Source: Sporocytophaga sp. (GTDB lineage: Bacteria; Bacteroidota; Bacteroidia; Cytophagales; Cytophagaceae). Taken from it: 64,000 nucleotides of DNA. Shown here piece after piece: positions 29,465 to 39,271 of this stretch. The notes beneath the pieces are model-generated. The model did no database searches, was not told where the DNA came from, and saw only the letters and a program-made list of their open reading frames with translations. The stretch lies in contig JANQAB010000004.1 in the NCBI GenBank assembly GCA_024707265.1, positions 889,369 to 953,368 of the forward strand, written 5' to 3'. Each line of letters begins with the position of its first letter. Position 1 is the first letter of the stretch. Both the position numbers and the translations under genes were made by a program.

Positions 29465-30082
29465 TTAGAATTTAAAAGACAATCCGCCACCTACAAGTGG
29501 ACCACCTCCAACACCAACCAGGAAATTCAGACCAATATGATCAGTGAAGAAATATCTCATTCCGAATTCAGCTCTGAAAGCTACCGGAGATGCATTTTTA
29601 AGAGAAAGTTCCGGGATGTTTGGATTATCGGTAGTTTCTTTAAACTTACGGCTGGCATATCCTACTCCAAAAGAAAAATATGGATCAAACCTTTTAGAAT
29701 TTCCCATGTGAATATTCAATGTGGGCATAACTCTCAATCTTGAATAAGATGCTTCGTAGGTATAAGTTGTACCTCCATCAACAGACTGGCCTTCCACTGC
29801 AGTCAATGCGTAATTAGCATGAATACCTAAGCCAATTTTAGCGCCCACCAGATATTCAAATTTAAGTCCTACAGGGCCTATTGAATTATACTTTAAGTTT
29901 GCAAAATTACCCAGGGCCTGATCAGCCTTATAAAATGTTTTTACAACTCCGGTATATAAATTAGGACCGCCATAGTAGGCGTCTACAATTACATTACCTT
30001 TTTCATAAACTTGTGCTTTCGCTAGCTGGCTAACGAGTAAAGAACAAATAAAAATTAAAGAATAGATGTTAATTTTGATCAT
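29465..30082 (-). CDS. Outer-membrane beta-barrel protein
   Basis: A 205-residue protein with a signal peptide (cut after LAKA, about residue 23) and alternating hydrophobic strands ending in aromatic residues (GLKFEYLVGAKIGLGIHANYALT, RVMPTLNIHMG, YFSFGVGYASRKF, AFRAEFGMRYFFTDHIGLNFLVGVGGG). It ends in Phe (SFKF), as expected for BAM-inserted barrels. The OmpW/OmpA-like 8-stranded type is likely; the substrate is unknown. Monocistronic. Confidence 0.85.
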   Translation of the reverse strand: MIKINIYSLIFICSLLVSQLAKAQVYEKGNVIVDAYYGGPNLYTGVVKTFYKADQALGNFANLKYNSIGPVGLKFEYLVGAKIGLGIHANYALTAVEGQSVDGGTTYTYEASYSRLRVMPTLNIHMGNSKRFDPYFSFGVGYASRKFKETTDNPNIPELSLKNASPVAFRAEFGMRYFFTDHIGLNFLVGVGGGPLVGGGLSFKF

Positions 30083-30220
30083 AAAATTGTATTAATTGAA
30101 TTTACATTTTTATACGCCCATTCTTTATGAGGGTTTTATAAATAAAAGTTTTAGGCCAAATTTTGAACGAATTTAGAGATATGATGATATTTCCGCCCAA
30201 TTTAAGTCTTTTTTCATCTT

Positions 30221-30252
30221 ATTTATATATAGATCTATATCTATATATAAAT
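30221..30252. other. AT-rich palindrome
   Basis: A 12-bp perfect inverted repeat (30221-30232 with 30241-30252) with an eight-base loop in the gap between the barrel gene and the sensor kinase. It could be a terminator of the kinase gene, but it lies about 130 bp after its stop and is upstream of the barrel gene. Confidence 0.4.
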
Positions 30253-30379
30253 GTATTGAGGGAGGAGAGGACAAGTGAATTATTTAAAAAAGAGAGAGTG
30301 CTATCGGCAATATGTTAGATTCGTGACACCAGATTCTTTTCCTATACAGTACGAATCCTATACAGAACAAATATAAGGT

Positions 30380-31891
30380 CTATTGAGGTATTGGCAAGTA
30401 TACTCTGAATGTAGTACCAACATCAACCTGACTTTCTACTTCAATTTTACCTCCTGCATTATCAATAATTCTTTTTACAATATACAATCCAACTCCGGAA
30501 CCTTCCACATGGTCGTGGAAGCGTTTAAACATGGTGAACAGTTTATTTATATTCGATTCTCCAATACCCATTCCATTGTCCTTTACTGTTAATACATAAT
30601 ATCCATTTGTAAATAACGTACTGACAAAGACCTCAGCAGAGCGGGACTGGTGCCTGTATTTAACCGCATTGCTTATAAGATTATAAACTATACTTTGGAA
30701 ATTTTTCCTTGAGAAGCGGATATTGCTGCAATTGGAATCATCGATTATGACCTGGGCCCCCGATGCTTTTATCTGATCCTGAATTATAAATTTAACATCT
30801 TCAATTACCTCTCTGCAGTTCAGTTCTTCTATAACATCCTGAATCTGCTTCTGAACTTTGGTAATTTCCGTAAGATCATGTATGGTTGTTTTAAATCTCT
30901 GAATAGATGTATTGATCAAACCCAGGATATATTTAAACTCCTCATTGGCCTTTGCCTTTTCCTCCATGTTTTCCAACATAGATTCAACCAAACCTTCAAT
31001 ATTGGAAATGGGAGCTTTGAGATCATGTGAAGCTGTATAGATAAAATTGTCTAGGTCGTTATTGATATTGGTCAGCTCCTTGTTTTTCTCCGCCAGAGAA
31101 TTCTCTGCATTTTTTATATCAGTGATATCACGTGATGTCCCTGCTACAGCTTCCACTTCTCCGGACGCATTCATGACTGGAACAAATATATAATCGTAAA
31201 TCCTCTCTCCAAGAATAGCATGAGGAAATGACACAACACCCCGGACAGGCTTTTTGGTCGCCACAATCTGGTCTATTTCTCTTTCATGCATCTCTGCTTG
31301 CCAGGGTTCATATCCATTTTCCTTTAAACTTTTGCCAATAGATTCCTCAATGGTACTTCCCCACATTCTGAGCAATGCCTCATTTGCATAGGTATATCTG
31401 TAATTAAGATCAAATACATAAATCAGGTCAGGCGTGTTTCCTGTAATCGTTTCATAAAGCCGTTTCTGTCTGTCGGATTCGTCTTTCGAAGCCTGTAATC
31501 TTTCTTCTGCACGTTTTCGCTCTATTGCTATAGTAATAGTTCTTAATGCAAACTCAACATTCTTTTTATCAATGCTACCTGGAATATGAGGAGTACGATA
31601 GTAGATTGCAAAAGTGCCAAGTAATTTATCGCCTGAAAGAATCGGAGTGGACCAACATGCTCTTAATCCATGTTTCAAAGCAAGGTCTTTTATTTTTCCA
31701 GAGAGAGGATCAACAGTTATATCTGGTACAATAACTTCTTTTTTCAGGAATGCTGCTGTACCGCACAAACCAGCTGATTCACCAATGTACATTCCATCCA
31801 TCGCATTGCTGTATTCTTTGGGCAAACTTGGGGAAGCGCCATGTCTCAGGCGTTTTCCGTCCTCATCCAGTAAAAAGACAGAACCCATCAT
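30380..31891 (-). CDS. Histidine kinase part: GAF, PAS, HisKA, HATPase (3' half of the hybrid kinase)
   Basis: A 503-residue frame that begins inside a GAF domain (VFLLDEDGKRLRHGASPSLP, GLCGTAAFLKKEVIVPDI), then a PAS domain (ETITGNTPDLIYVFDLNYRYTYAN), a HisKA dimerisation domain with phospho-acceptor His289 (TASHDLKAPISN), and a HATPase domain with N, G1 and G2 boxes (NLISNAVKY, VKDNGMGIG, GSGVGLYIVKRI). No receiver domain. The frame upstream of 31891 stays open and its GAF start matches the end of the preceding gene (LEMITTG), so I believe that this is the C-terminal part of one protein with the gene at 31918, separated by a frameshift near 31918-31940. Confidence 0.85.
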   Translation of the reverse strand: MMGSVFLLDEDGKRLRHGASPSLPKEYSNAMDGMYIGESAGLCGTAAFLKKEVIVPDITVDPLSGKIKDLALKHGLRACWSTPILSGDKLLGTFAIYYRTPHIPGSIDKKNVEFALRTITIAIERKRAEERLQASKDESDRQKRLYETITGNTPDLIYVFDLNYRYTYANEALLRMWGSTIEESIGKSLKENGYEPWQAEMHEREIDQIVATKKPVRGVVSFPHAILGERIYDYIFVPVMNASGEVEAVAGTSRDITDIKNAENSLAEKNKELTNINNDLDNFIYTASHDLKAPISNIEGLVESMLENMEEKAKANEEFKYILGLINTSIQRFKTTIHDLTEITKVQKQIQDVIEELNCREVIEDVKFIIQDQIKASGAQVIIDDSNCSNIRFSRKNFQSIVYNLISNAVKYRHQSRSAEVFVSTLFTNGYYVLTVKDNGMGIGESNINKLFTMFKRFHDHVEGSGVGLYIVKRIIDNAGGKIEVESQVDVGTTFRVYLPIPQ

Positions 31892-31917
31892 TTTATGCCC
31901 CGACCACTTTTCGACAT

Positions 31918-34656
31918 TTAATAAAGCTGACTAAGTGACTCGGAAAGAGAGTAACCAGTTGTAATCATCTCCAGCACCTTATTCTGCTCTTCCACCTGCT
32001 TCCTTGACTTCACCTGTTGTGTCACTTCATCCGCGTACACCAGAATGCCATAGATGATCCCTTTGGCATTAACCATAGGCTGATACACAAAATTGACAAA
32101 TGCTTCATCTAATTGTCCATCATTGTTGCGGTCTAACTTTACATAGGCTTCATTTCCTGTAAAAGATTTGCCTGATTGATATACTTCATCTAAAATATTA
32201 TAAAAACCCTGGCCGGATAATTCTGGCAAGGCATCACGGATGGGTTTACCGATAATTTCCCGATTGGCGCCAACTAACTGCATGTACCTGGGATTCGCCA
32301 GTTCAAAAGTGTGCTCTGGTCCTTTCAAAACAGCTATAATAGCCGGAGCCAGCATGAACAGATCATAAAGCTGCTGCCGCTCTGTTTTTAGGGCCTTCTG
32401 GGCTTCTTTCCTTAGCTCAGCCATTTCCAGATGGGTCTGAACTCTGGCAAACAGTTCTTTTGAGCTGAATGGTTTGACCAGGTAATCATCCGCACCTGCT
32501 TCTATCCCTTCTATAGTTGCTTCCTCATTGGCTTTTGCAGAAATCAGGATCACAGGCAAAGTACTGGTTTTTCCAGAGGCTCTTAACTGTTTGACAAGCT
32601 CTATTCCATCCAGATTCGGCATCATGACATCTGAAAGAACGAGGGAGGGGTTTTCCGTTTTGATAGCCTTCAGCGCTGCTTCTCCATCACCTACTTCAAT
32701 TACCTCATAATGGCCTCTCAGCAGTCTGGAAATGTATTCTCTCATATCCGGATTATCATCTGCTACAAGGATCCTTTCTCTTTTCTTTTCGGATAGAATT
32801 GTACCAAAAGATGCATTAGAAGAGTATCCGGAAGTATTACGTTTGAAGCTATCCCATTCCTCTTCTATGTCAGGCAAAGCATTCAGGGTTATTGTTTTTT
32901 TGGAATCATGACTGACAATTCGGTCTTCGGGAAGATGTGCTTTGCCCAATGGAATGGATACTATGAAGGTAGTGCCTTTACCCAATTCACTTTCCACTTT
33001 GATAGTTCCATGATGCATTTTGACCAGTTCATTTACCATGGCTAATCCAATACCTGATCCTTCATGTGTTCTTCCTTTGGCATTTTCAATTCTGTGGAAT
33101 CTGGAGAAAAGCTTGGGGAGCTCAGATTCCGGAATTCCTGTGCCGGTATCTTTTACTTTTAATTCTACATGTTGATCTGCCTGTTCCAGGGAAACTTCTA
33201 TAGATCCTTTAAAGGTAAACTTAAATGCATTGGAGATGAGATTAAATACTATCCTTTCCCACATAGTGTGATCGACATAGACAGGTTCTGAAATATTTCC
33301 TGCTCTCACAGTATATTTCAGACCGGCACTTTCCACCACTGACTGAAAAGAACTACTCAGTTCACTGGTAAAGTTGGCCAGATTGGTTTCGCGGAACACT
33401 GCCTGAACTCTTCCGGCTTCAAGGCGGGAAAAATCCAGAAGTGTATTGACCAGTTTCAGCAGCCGGAGGCTATTTCTATGTACAATATGGAGTTGTTCTT
33501 TGTCTTCCGGAGTTACCTGGGAATTATTTGAAATCAGTTCCCTCACAGGTCCAAGAATCAAAGTTAAAGGAGTTCTGAATTCATGACTCACATTGCTGAA
33601 AAACAATGTTTTGGCTTTGTCTATTTCAGCCAATGCTTCAGCTCTTTTACGTTCCTCTTCCAGAACTCTTATATTGGCAAGAGCGATAGAGAGCTGGCCT
33701 GCTACCAGTCTCAGAAAATTTGCATATTCTTCATCTGCTATAAGTCTCGAACTTATTCCTGAAACCAGAAACCCTGTGAGTTGGTCCTTTCCTGATTTTA
33801 GCAGGGGCAGGACCATTGCTTTTGTCGGGCATTCATCCCATGGGCCCTGAGGGAGGTCCCCGAATTCAGATAAATCATCCAGCAGCAAATTTTGAGGAGA
33901 ATACATTACTTCTGAAAACTTCCAGATATCCTGTCTTTTTGATTGAAGATCAATCACTAAAGGTGAATAACATTGACCTTTTTCTGCTCCTATTACTTCT
34001 TTTAAATTAGCACGCTTATGTTCTTTGTCAAAAAGATAAATAAGTGCAAATGGAATATCGTTCGGATTTCTTTTCAGTATTTCTGAAGAACATGCAAAAA
34101 TCTCTTTTTCCGTTTTTACTTTGGTGAAAGCATCGGAGAGGTCATGCAGGGTAGTAAGCCTTCGTTGACTGATTACTTTTTTGGTTTCTTCGCTTACAGC
34201 ACAAAAGAAACCTCCGACACTGCCATTATCATCTGGTAGGGGACTATAAGAAAATGTATGATAGGTCTCTTCTTTGAACCCATGCCGCTCAAGAAAAAGG
34301 AGCAGGTTTTCATAGTAAAGAGAATCTCCGGTTGTCATTACCCTGTCCCACATAGGACCAACTACATCCCAAACCTCTTTCCAGATGATTTTAGCAGATT
34401 TACCTAAAGAATCTGGATGTTTTACACCTAATGTGGGAGCGTATGCTTCATTGTAGAATTTGAGATAATCATTACCCCAGCCCATCCACATTGGATATTT
34501 TGAGGCAAGCATGAGTTTCAGGTAGGATTTCAGACTGGTTGGCCACATTTCAACAGGACCCAAAGAGGTATGGTGCCAGTCTTTGGCAGCAATTAAAGCT
34601 CCCATTTTTCCTAATTTTGAAAATTCATCCAAGGGCTTTTTAGCTTGTTTCTCCAT
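31918..34656 (-). CDS. Hybrid sensor histidine kinase: PAS-like, GAF, HisKA, HATPase, receiver, PAS
   Basis: A 912-residue cytoplasmic sensor without membrane segments. In order: a PAS-like domain seen in large hybrid kinases (DWHHTSLGPVEMWPTSLKSYL, residues 25-165), a GAF domain (165-340), HisKA with phospho-acceptor His358 (FFSNVSHEFRTPLT), HATPase (NLISNAFKF, VKDTGTGIPE, GSGIGLAMV), a receiver with Asp676 (VLSDVMMPN) and KPFSS, a PAS domain (about 760-890), and a linker ending LEMITTGYSLSESLSQLY. That ending is the usual start of a GAF domain, which then continues in the next frame at 31891 and below. One missing base would give a single protein of about 1,425 residues with two kinase cores. 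Orphan: no separate response regulator is adjacent. Confidence 0.9.
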   Translation of the reverse strand: MEKQAKKPLDEFSKLGKMGALIAAKDWHHTSLGPVEMWPTSLKSYLKLMLASKYPMWMGWGNDYLKFYNEAYAPTLGVKHPDSLGKSAKIIWKEVWDVVGPMWDRVMTTGDSLYYENLLLFLERHGFKEETYHTFSYSPLPDDNGSVGGFFCAVSEETKKVISQRRLTTLHDLSDAFTKVKTEKEIFACSSEILKRNPNDIPFALIYLFDKEHKRANLKEVIGAEKGQCYSPLVIDLQSKRQDIWKFSEVMYSPQNLLLDDLSEFGDLPQGPWDECPTKAMVLPLLKSGKDQLTGFLVSGISSRLIADEEYANFLRLVAGQLSIALANIRVLEEERKRAEALAEIDKAKTLFFSNVSHEFRTPLTLILGPVRELISNNSQVTPEDKEQLHIVHRNSLRLLKLVNTLLDFSRLEAGRVQAVFRETNLANFTSELSSSFQSVVESAGLKYTVRAGNISEPVYVDHTMWERIVFNLISNAFKFTFKGSIEVSLEQADQHVELKVKDTGTGIPESELPKLFSRFHRIENAKGRTHEGSGIGLAMVNELVKMHHGTIKVESELGKGTTFIVSIPLGKAHLPEDRIVSHDSKKTITLNALPDIEEEWDSFKRNTSGYSSNASFGTILSEKKRERILVADDNPDMREYISRLLRGHYEVIEVGDGEAALKAIKTENPSLVLSDVMMPNLDGIELVKQLRASGKTSTLPVILISAKANEEATIEGIEAGADDYLVKPFSSKELFARVQTHLEMAELRKEAQKALKTERQQLYDLFMLAPAIIAVLKGPEHTFELANPRYMQLVGANREIIGKPIRDALPELSGQGFYNILDEVYQSGKSFTGNEAYVKLDRNNDGQLDEAFVNFVYQPMVNAKGIIYGILVYADEVTQQVKSRKQVEEQNKVLEMITTGYSLSESLSQLY

Positions 34657-35320
34657 CTTTCCAACATTATTATTTTCTTATTCAATTAGTTACCTGAGGT
34701 CGGTCTAAAAACATTATTTGATTATCAATTAAATAACTATTAAAGCAAGGAACAGGTGTTAATGTTCAGTTTTTTTATACAACTACAATTTCTGAATTTT
34801 AAAGGAATAACAAAAAAGTCTCTGCAGTTAGCACCATCATACGGAATGTTTTTAAAGAAGAGGACTATAGAAAGGTAAAGATGTCTGTTATATAATTTAA
34901 AGGTTAATAGACTTATTATCAGATAAAAAGTGTGGGTGAAAAGTTAAAAGAAAAGCTTACCTTCCCTCTAAAATTTATGGGTATTTTTTTGGGCGTTAAC
35001 CGCATGATCTGAATAAAAGATTATTTAACAGTTTAAAGATTGAATTCTTTCCGGACGTTGATTATAGTTTATTATTAACACTACTATTTACTATTATTTA
35101 TTATAAGGATTATTAAACTAATTGCAGCGCAAATGGTCGGACTTAGTTTTGGGATTTGCTTTAGGCTTTGATTAAATCTGATAATCTCCCGGGATATTGT
35201 AAATGTCTGTTGAAATTGATATTCAGGGAGGAAGAGGATGGTAATTAAGTATTGAAAAAGTTTGGTGGGGAGGAAGGCTCTGCTGTAAAAGCCAAGACTT
35301 CAATAAGAAAAGGGGAGCTT
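34657..35320. other. Intergenic region, 660 bp
   Basis: AT-rich sequence between the sensor kinase and the beta-lactamase gene, including a TTATTATTA-like tract around 35070-35110. I see no gene, hairpin or repeat family here. Confidence 0.5.
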
Positions 35321-36220
35321 TTATTTCATCTTTTTACTAAAATAGTCATATACCACTTTTGATATATCCGCAATGATTTTTTCGTTGGCTGCTGTGTCCT
35401 CTTTTGAATCTGTTATAAAAACACTTATAAAATAATGACGTCCGTTCGGCAGGAAGATCATACCTATGTCGTTTACTGCTGCTGTAATGCCTTCTTGGTT
35501 TGTACCAGACCAGCCGGTTTTATGAGCTACCACTGTTCCTTCGGGAAGTTGTCCTTTTAATCTGTTCTTTCCTGTTTCTGTTTGTTTCATGATTGTCCAC
35601 AGGAAGTCGTGATGTTCAGCAGAAAGATTTCTTTTGTCGTAAAAATAAGCCAGGATTTGTGTGGACGTTTTGGGTGTTGTCCAGTTTTTAAATTGCAAAT
35701 CCCAATTGCTTTGCATCACTTCTTCATTGATTTTTACAGAAAAGTCTTTAAATCCTTTTTCCGTTATAAAGTTTTCAACTACCTGAGGTCCTCCGATAAG
35801 TTTCAGAAGAACATCACACCCGACATTATCACTTAGAGACACAGTGTATTCTAATATTTCTGAAATTTTCAAGGATACACCTTTAGGATACTTTTCCCGA
35901 AGAGGACTATAAAGCCCGGGCAACATCTGATGCTCCTCAATTTTTATTATTTGGTCTAATGAGAATTTGCCTTGTTCAATTTGTGATAAGACAGCCAATG
36001 CAATATGGAACTTAAAGACACTTTGCATTGGGAAACGCTTATTTCCATTTATGGATAAAGTATCTTTTCCATTGTCTCCAATAATGGAGAGTCCAACCTT
36101 TGCTTTTTTTGTTGATATAATTGTTTCAATTTCCCGCCTTAAATATTCGTTTGATTGGGCATTGGTCCAGGTTACACTGATTAGTAGTAAAGTAAGTAAC
36201 GTTAAATTTTTGTAAATCAT
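35321..36220 (-). CDS. Class A beta-lactamase (PER/CfxA-like branch)
   Basis: A 299-residue periplasmic serine beta-lactamase. I choose the ATG at 36220 because it gives a clean signal peptide (cut after TNAQ, about residue 22); an in-frame ATG at 36256 adds 12 charged residues. Catalytic motifs: Ser67-Val-Phe-Lys70, Ser130-Asp131-Asn132, Glu166 in INEEVM, and Lys234-Thr235-Gly236. The NEEVM..N..NW.TP arrangement and GTVVAHKTG place it with the Bacteroidota A2 group (PER/VEB/CfxA/CME). The segment after KTG is WSG, where many relatives have TSG. The substrate range cannot be deduced. No neighbour suggests a mobile origin, so it is probably chromosomal. Confidence 0.92.
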   Translation of the reverse strand: MIYKNLTLLTLLLISVTWTNAQSNEYLRREIETIISTKKAKVGLSIIGDNGKDTLSINGNKRFPMQSVFKFHIALAVLSQIEQGKFSLDQIIKIEEHQMLPGLYSPLREKYPKGVSLKISEILEYTVSLSDNVGCDVLLKLIGGPQVVENFITEKGFKDFSVKINEEVMQSNWDLQFKNWTTPKTSTQILAYFYDKRNLSAEHHDFLWTIMKQTETGKNRLKGQLPEGTVVAHKTGWSGTNQEGITAAVNDIGMIFLPNGRHYFISVFITDSKEDTAANEKIIADISKVVYDYFSKKMK

Positions 36221-36432
36221 TTTAAGTCTGTTTACCATGTATCTTGTTTGCTGCATTTGTCAGGAGATATAAAAGTAATTAAAACCAGACAATAGAAGTA
36301 ATGTATCTGAAAAATTCTGATTCATCCTTCTTCCTGTCTTTAAGTAATTATAATTATAAGTATATACACTACTTTTTTCTGTAAATCGGAATTAATTGAA
36401 TACATGGATTAACGGGATTGCCTCTAATTTTT

Positions 36433-36440
36433 TACCTTTG
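36433..36440 (+). promoter_or_regulatory. Candidate -7 element (TACCTTTG)
   Basis: A match to TAnnTTTG, 37 bases before the ATG of the propeller protein at 36478. A TTG occurs 12 bases upstream, too close for the usual spacing, so the -33 element is uncertain. Confidence 0.4.
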
Positions 36441-36477
36441 CCCCATAATTGTTTTTTAACTGTTTTTTTAAATTTTT

Positions 36478-38460
36478 ATGAGGATATTATTATTAATTGT
36501 ATTTACATCGTTTTTATCATTATCAGTTTCAGGTCAATGGGTAAAGCTAACGAATCCCACCACCTACCACGCAACTTTTCTGATCAACCAAGGGGATAAA
36601 GTTTTTTCCAGTATCGGAGGGGCAATCACAGTGGGAAATGAAGAACAAGGCCATTACAGGTTTTATAATCTGGAGTTTGCAAATTACCGGTATTCATGCG
36701 CAAGTAATTGGAATAAGCATGTTGTAACCGGAAGTACAAATGGGTTTGTTGCCTTATATGGAGATATTTCTAGTGCTGAACGTCTTTTCACAAAGTCAAT
36801 TGGCAGTGGAGAGATTTACAATATAGAAATCAAAGATGAAAGAGTTTTATTTGCAACAGCTACTGGTATATATATTTCTGATGATATTTTAAATACCGTA
36901 CGAAATATAACAGCAGGAATTCCAAAGGTAAAAACCGGACAGGTCCGCATCATCAATGATAAAATATATGCAGCTTCTGATTCAGGATTGTATGTTTCAG
37001 AAAACTTTGGTGATAACTGGAAACTAATTGCTTTTCCTAAGAATAAAGTAAACAGTGTGGAAAGTTTAAATGACACGATCTATTCAGGAGCTAAAGCTGG
37101 CCTGTTTTTTTCAACTGATGAAGGTAAAAACTGGACTTCCGTTCCTAACTTCGAGAATATAGAAGTCAATAAAATTTTTGTAGATAAGGCTGATCTTTGG
37201 CTTACTTCGGGTTATCATATTTTTAAGAAAGTAAATGGAACTTGGGAGGAACAGTATCCTGGGATTCCTGATCAGGTCAACTCTATGATTCGTGTTGGCA
37301 ATACCATATTTCTGAGTTCAATATTAGCGATTGCATCTAAAAATGATGGAGAAGAATGGAAGACGGCCAAACTTCAGAATAATTCAGGAGATAAAAGAGA
37401 GCTTGCTACACTGGCCTCTGATGGAAAGCATTTAATTGCTGGAGCAGAGATTGGTGGAGTTTATCTGAGCAAGGATTTTGGAAATTCCTGGGAAATGAAA
37501 AGTCCTCCTGTGGATGCCGGTGTTACTATAAGCAATTTGCATATAAATAATAAGAGTTGGTTTGCGAGTAACTATATGTATACTTATCGCTCACAAGATT
37601 CTTGTAAAACCTGGACTTTGGTGCAACAAGGTTTACCATCCGTTAGAATTTCAGATTTTAAAACTTTTAATGATTCACTGTGGGCTTGTACCAATGAAGG
37701 TTTGTACTTATCAATAGATCAGGGTGATAACTGGTCCCAGCTTTTACCTTCGCCTTCAAGTAGCATAGTAAAAAATTCAAAAGGTGAAATTCTGGTTAAC
37801 AGCGGTCAGCGATTATTGAAAGCATCCTTCCCGTATTCAGATTGGGATACTATTACTTTCAGCAAAAATCTTACAAAACTCGTGCAGGCTAGAGATACTA
37901 TGTATTTGTCAACAGCAGGAGACTATCTCTACAGATCTTTTAACGGAGGTTCAACCTGGGAAAAAATCTTTAAAGGATTAAATACAAGCAATGCCAATAT
38001 TTATGAATTAACAGTCAATAAAGAATTTGCTGTCACAAGTATTGAGAATGTTATTTATGTTCTTCGTCATGCTTCTGATCAATGGACTTCATTTAACCAG
38101 GCATTACCTTTTGGAGATATAAGGGACTTGATGATTCTTGATAATGATATTTATAGTATTGTTCAATTTCAAGGTTTATTCAGAAGGTCGCTTTCTGACT
38201 TTGAAGGACCAACAAGTGTTGATCAGCCTGCCAATGAAAAGTCTTCTGGCTTTTACCCTAATCCTGCAGTCGATTACATCTATTTAAAAAACACCTTAAA
38301 TGTTGAACAAGCAAACTTATACGATTTGTCTGGAAAACTTATCAGGTCGTTTGATGGTACTGAAACTCTGGATATTTCCGGTATTGAAAAAGGAGTTTTC
38401 TTAATACGAATTACCAATAAGGACAAATCTGAAACTTTTGAAAGGCTGATTAAATATTGA
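36478..38460 (+). CDS. T9SS-secreted beta-propeller (BNR/sortilin-like) protein
   Basis: A 660-residue secreted protein. A signal peptide ends at about residue 20 (SVSGQ). Residues about 25-570 carry repeated BNR/VPS10-like blades with the Asp-box pattern S.D.G..W: SENFGDNWKLI, STDEGKNWTSV, SKDFGNSWEM, SIDQGDNWSQL, FNGGSTWEKIF. A T9SS sorting domain ends the protein (YPNPAVDYIYL ... ERLIKY). Such propellers bind or hydrolyse glycans or bind proteins; without catalytic residues I call it only a propeller protein. Monocistronic, with a strong terminator after its stop. Confidence 0.87.
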   Translation: MRILLLIVFTSFLSLSVSGQWVKLTNPTTYHATFLINQGDKVFSSIGGAITVGNEEQGHYRFYNLEFANYRYSCASNWNKHVVTGSTNGFVALYGDISSAERLFTKSIGSGEIYNIEIKDERVLFATATGIYISDDILNTVRNITAGIPKVKTGQVRIINDKIYAASDSGLYVSENFGDNWKLIAFPKNKVNSVESLNDTIYSGAKAGLFFSTDEGKNWTSVPNFENIEVNKIFVDKADLWLTSGYHIFKKVNGTWEEQYPGIPDQVNSMIRVGNTIFLSSILAIASKNDGEEWKTAKLQNNSGDKRELATLASDGKHLIAGAEIGGVYLSKDFGNSWEMKSPPVDAGVTISNLHINNKSWFASNYMYTYRSQDSCKTWTLVQQGLPSVRISDFKTFNDSLWACTNEGLYLSIDQGDNWSQLLPSPSSSIVKNSKGEILVNSGQRLLKASFPYSDWDTITFSKNLTKLVQARDTMYLSTAGDYLYRSFNGGSTWEKIFKGLNTSNANIYELTVNKEFAVTSIENVIYVLRHASDQWTSFNQALPFGDIRDLMILDNDIYSIVQFQGLFRRSLSDFEGPTSVDQPANEKSSGFYPNPAVDYIYLKNTLNVEQANLYDLSGKLIRSFDGTETLDISGIEKGVFLIRITNKDKSETFERLIKY

Positions 38461-38483
38461 TTTGAAAAGCTAGAGACAGATAT

Positions 38484-38518
38484 AAAATTGCCACTAAAGA
38501 TCCTTTAGTGGCAATTTT
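38484..38518 (+). terminator. Terminator of the propeller gene
   Basis: A perfect 16-bp stem (38484-38499 with 38503-38518) with a three-base loop, 23 bp after the stop. Confidence 0.9.
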
Positions 38519-38590
38519 GTTTTTATCATGTTCTTGGTGATTCTTTTGGTAATTCATCACCTTAACAATCCTGAAGGGATTGAATATTTA

Positions 38591-39010
38591 TAGATAGCTG
38601 TGTATTGTCTTGGTGCGATCCCTACAGGGTCGTATGTTATTTGTCTGCTTTTATCTATAAACATTTGACCTTTTCGAGGTCAGGAACTTCTTTCAAACTT
38701 TATGGCCTAGCTGTATTGATAAAAAAATCGCCTGCCGTCCCCGGACAATGGGCCGTCAACTTGAAGAATTTTCATTTTGCCATCGTAATTTGTGAAGCAT
38801 CTGAGTATAGATAGCAGGACATCGCCTTGGAGCAACCCCTACAGGGTCATATGTTATTGTCTACTCATATCTATAAACATTTGACCTTTTCGAGGTCTGG
38901 AACTTTTCTCAGACTTTCATGACTTAGCTGTATTAATAAAAATCGCCTGTCCCCCGGAACAATTGCCGTCAACTTGAAGAGTTTTTATTTTATCATCGTA
39001 ACTTTTAAAA
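38591..39010. repeat. Two tandem copies (~210 bp) of a hairpin repeat related to 58034-58997
   Basis: Two units (about 38591-38803 and 38804-39010) share the same order: a TATAGATAG start, a GCGATCC-CTACA-GGGTCGT-type hairpin, then ATCTATAAACATTTGACCTTTTCGAGGTC with a second hairpin (38666-38682 in the first), and a tail with AATCGCCTG and GCCGTCAACTTGAAGA. The core recurs in the 299-bp array near 58 kb. No gene is visible in 38519-39271. Confidence 0.8.
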
Positions 39011-39271
39011 TGAATAAAATTAAGCTAACTGGCAGGATGGTGATTTAAGTATGCAAATTATTTTGTGACTATCAGATCTTTCACAGGGACAGGATGACCA
39101 AATTGATGATTGGTACTAAGTGGAGGATTGAGGTAGATATCTTTATATCGAATTTATTGGGTCTTACGGAACAGATAAGCAAAAAAAACAGGAAGGGATT
39201 TTAAGCTCCCTTCCTGTAAAATTAACTCTTTAGGACAATTGTGTTTCTATTAAACTCGATGTATTCCGGCT

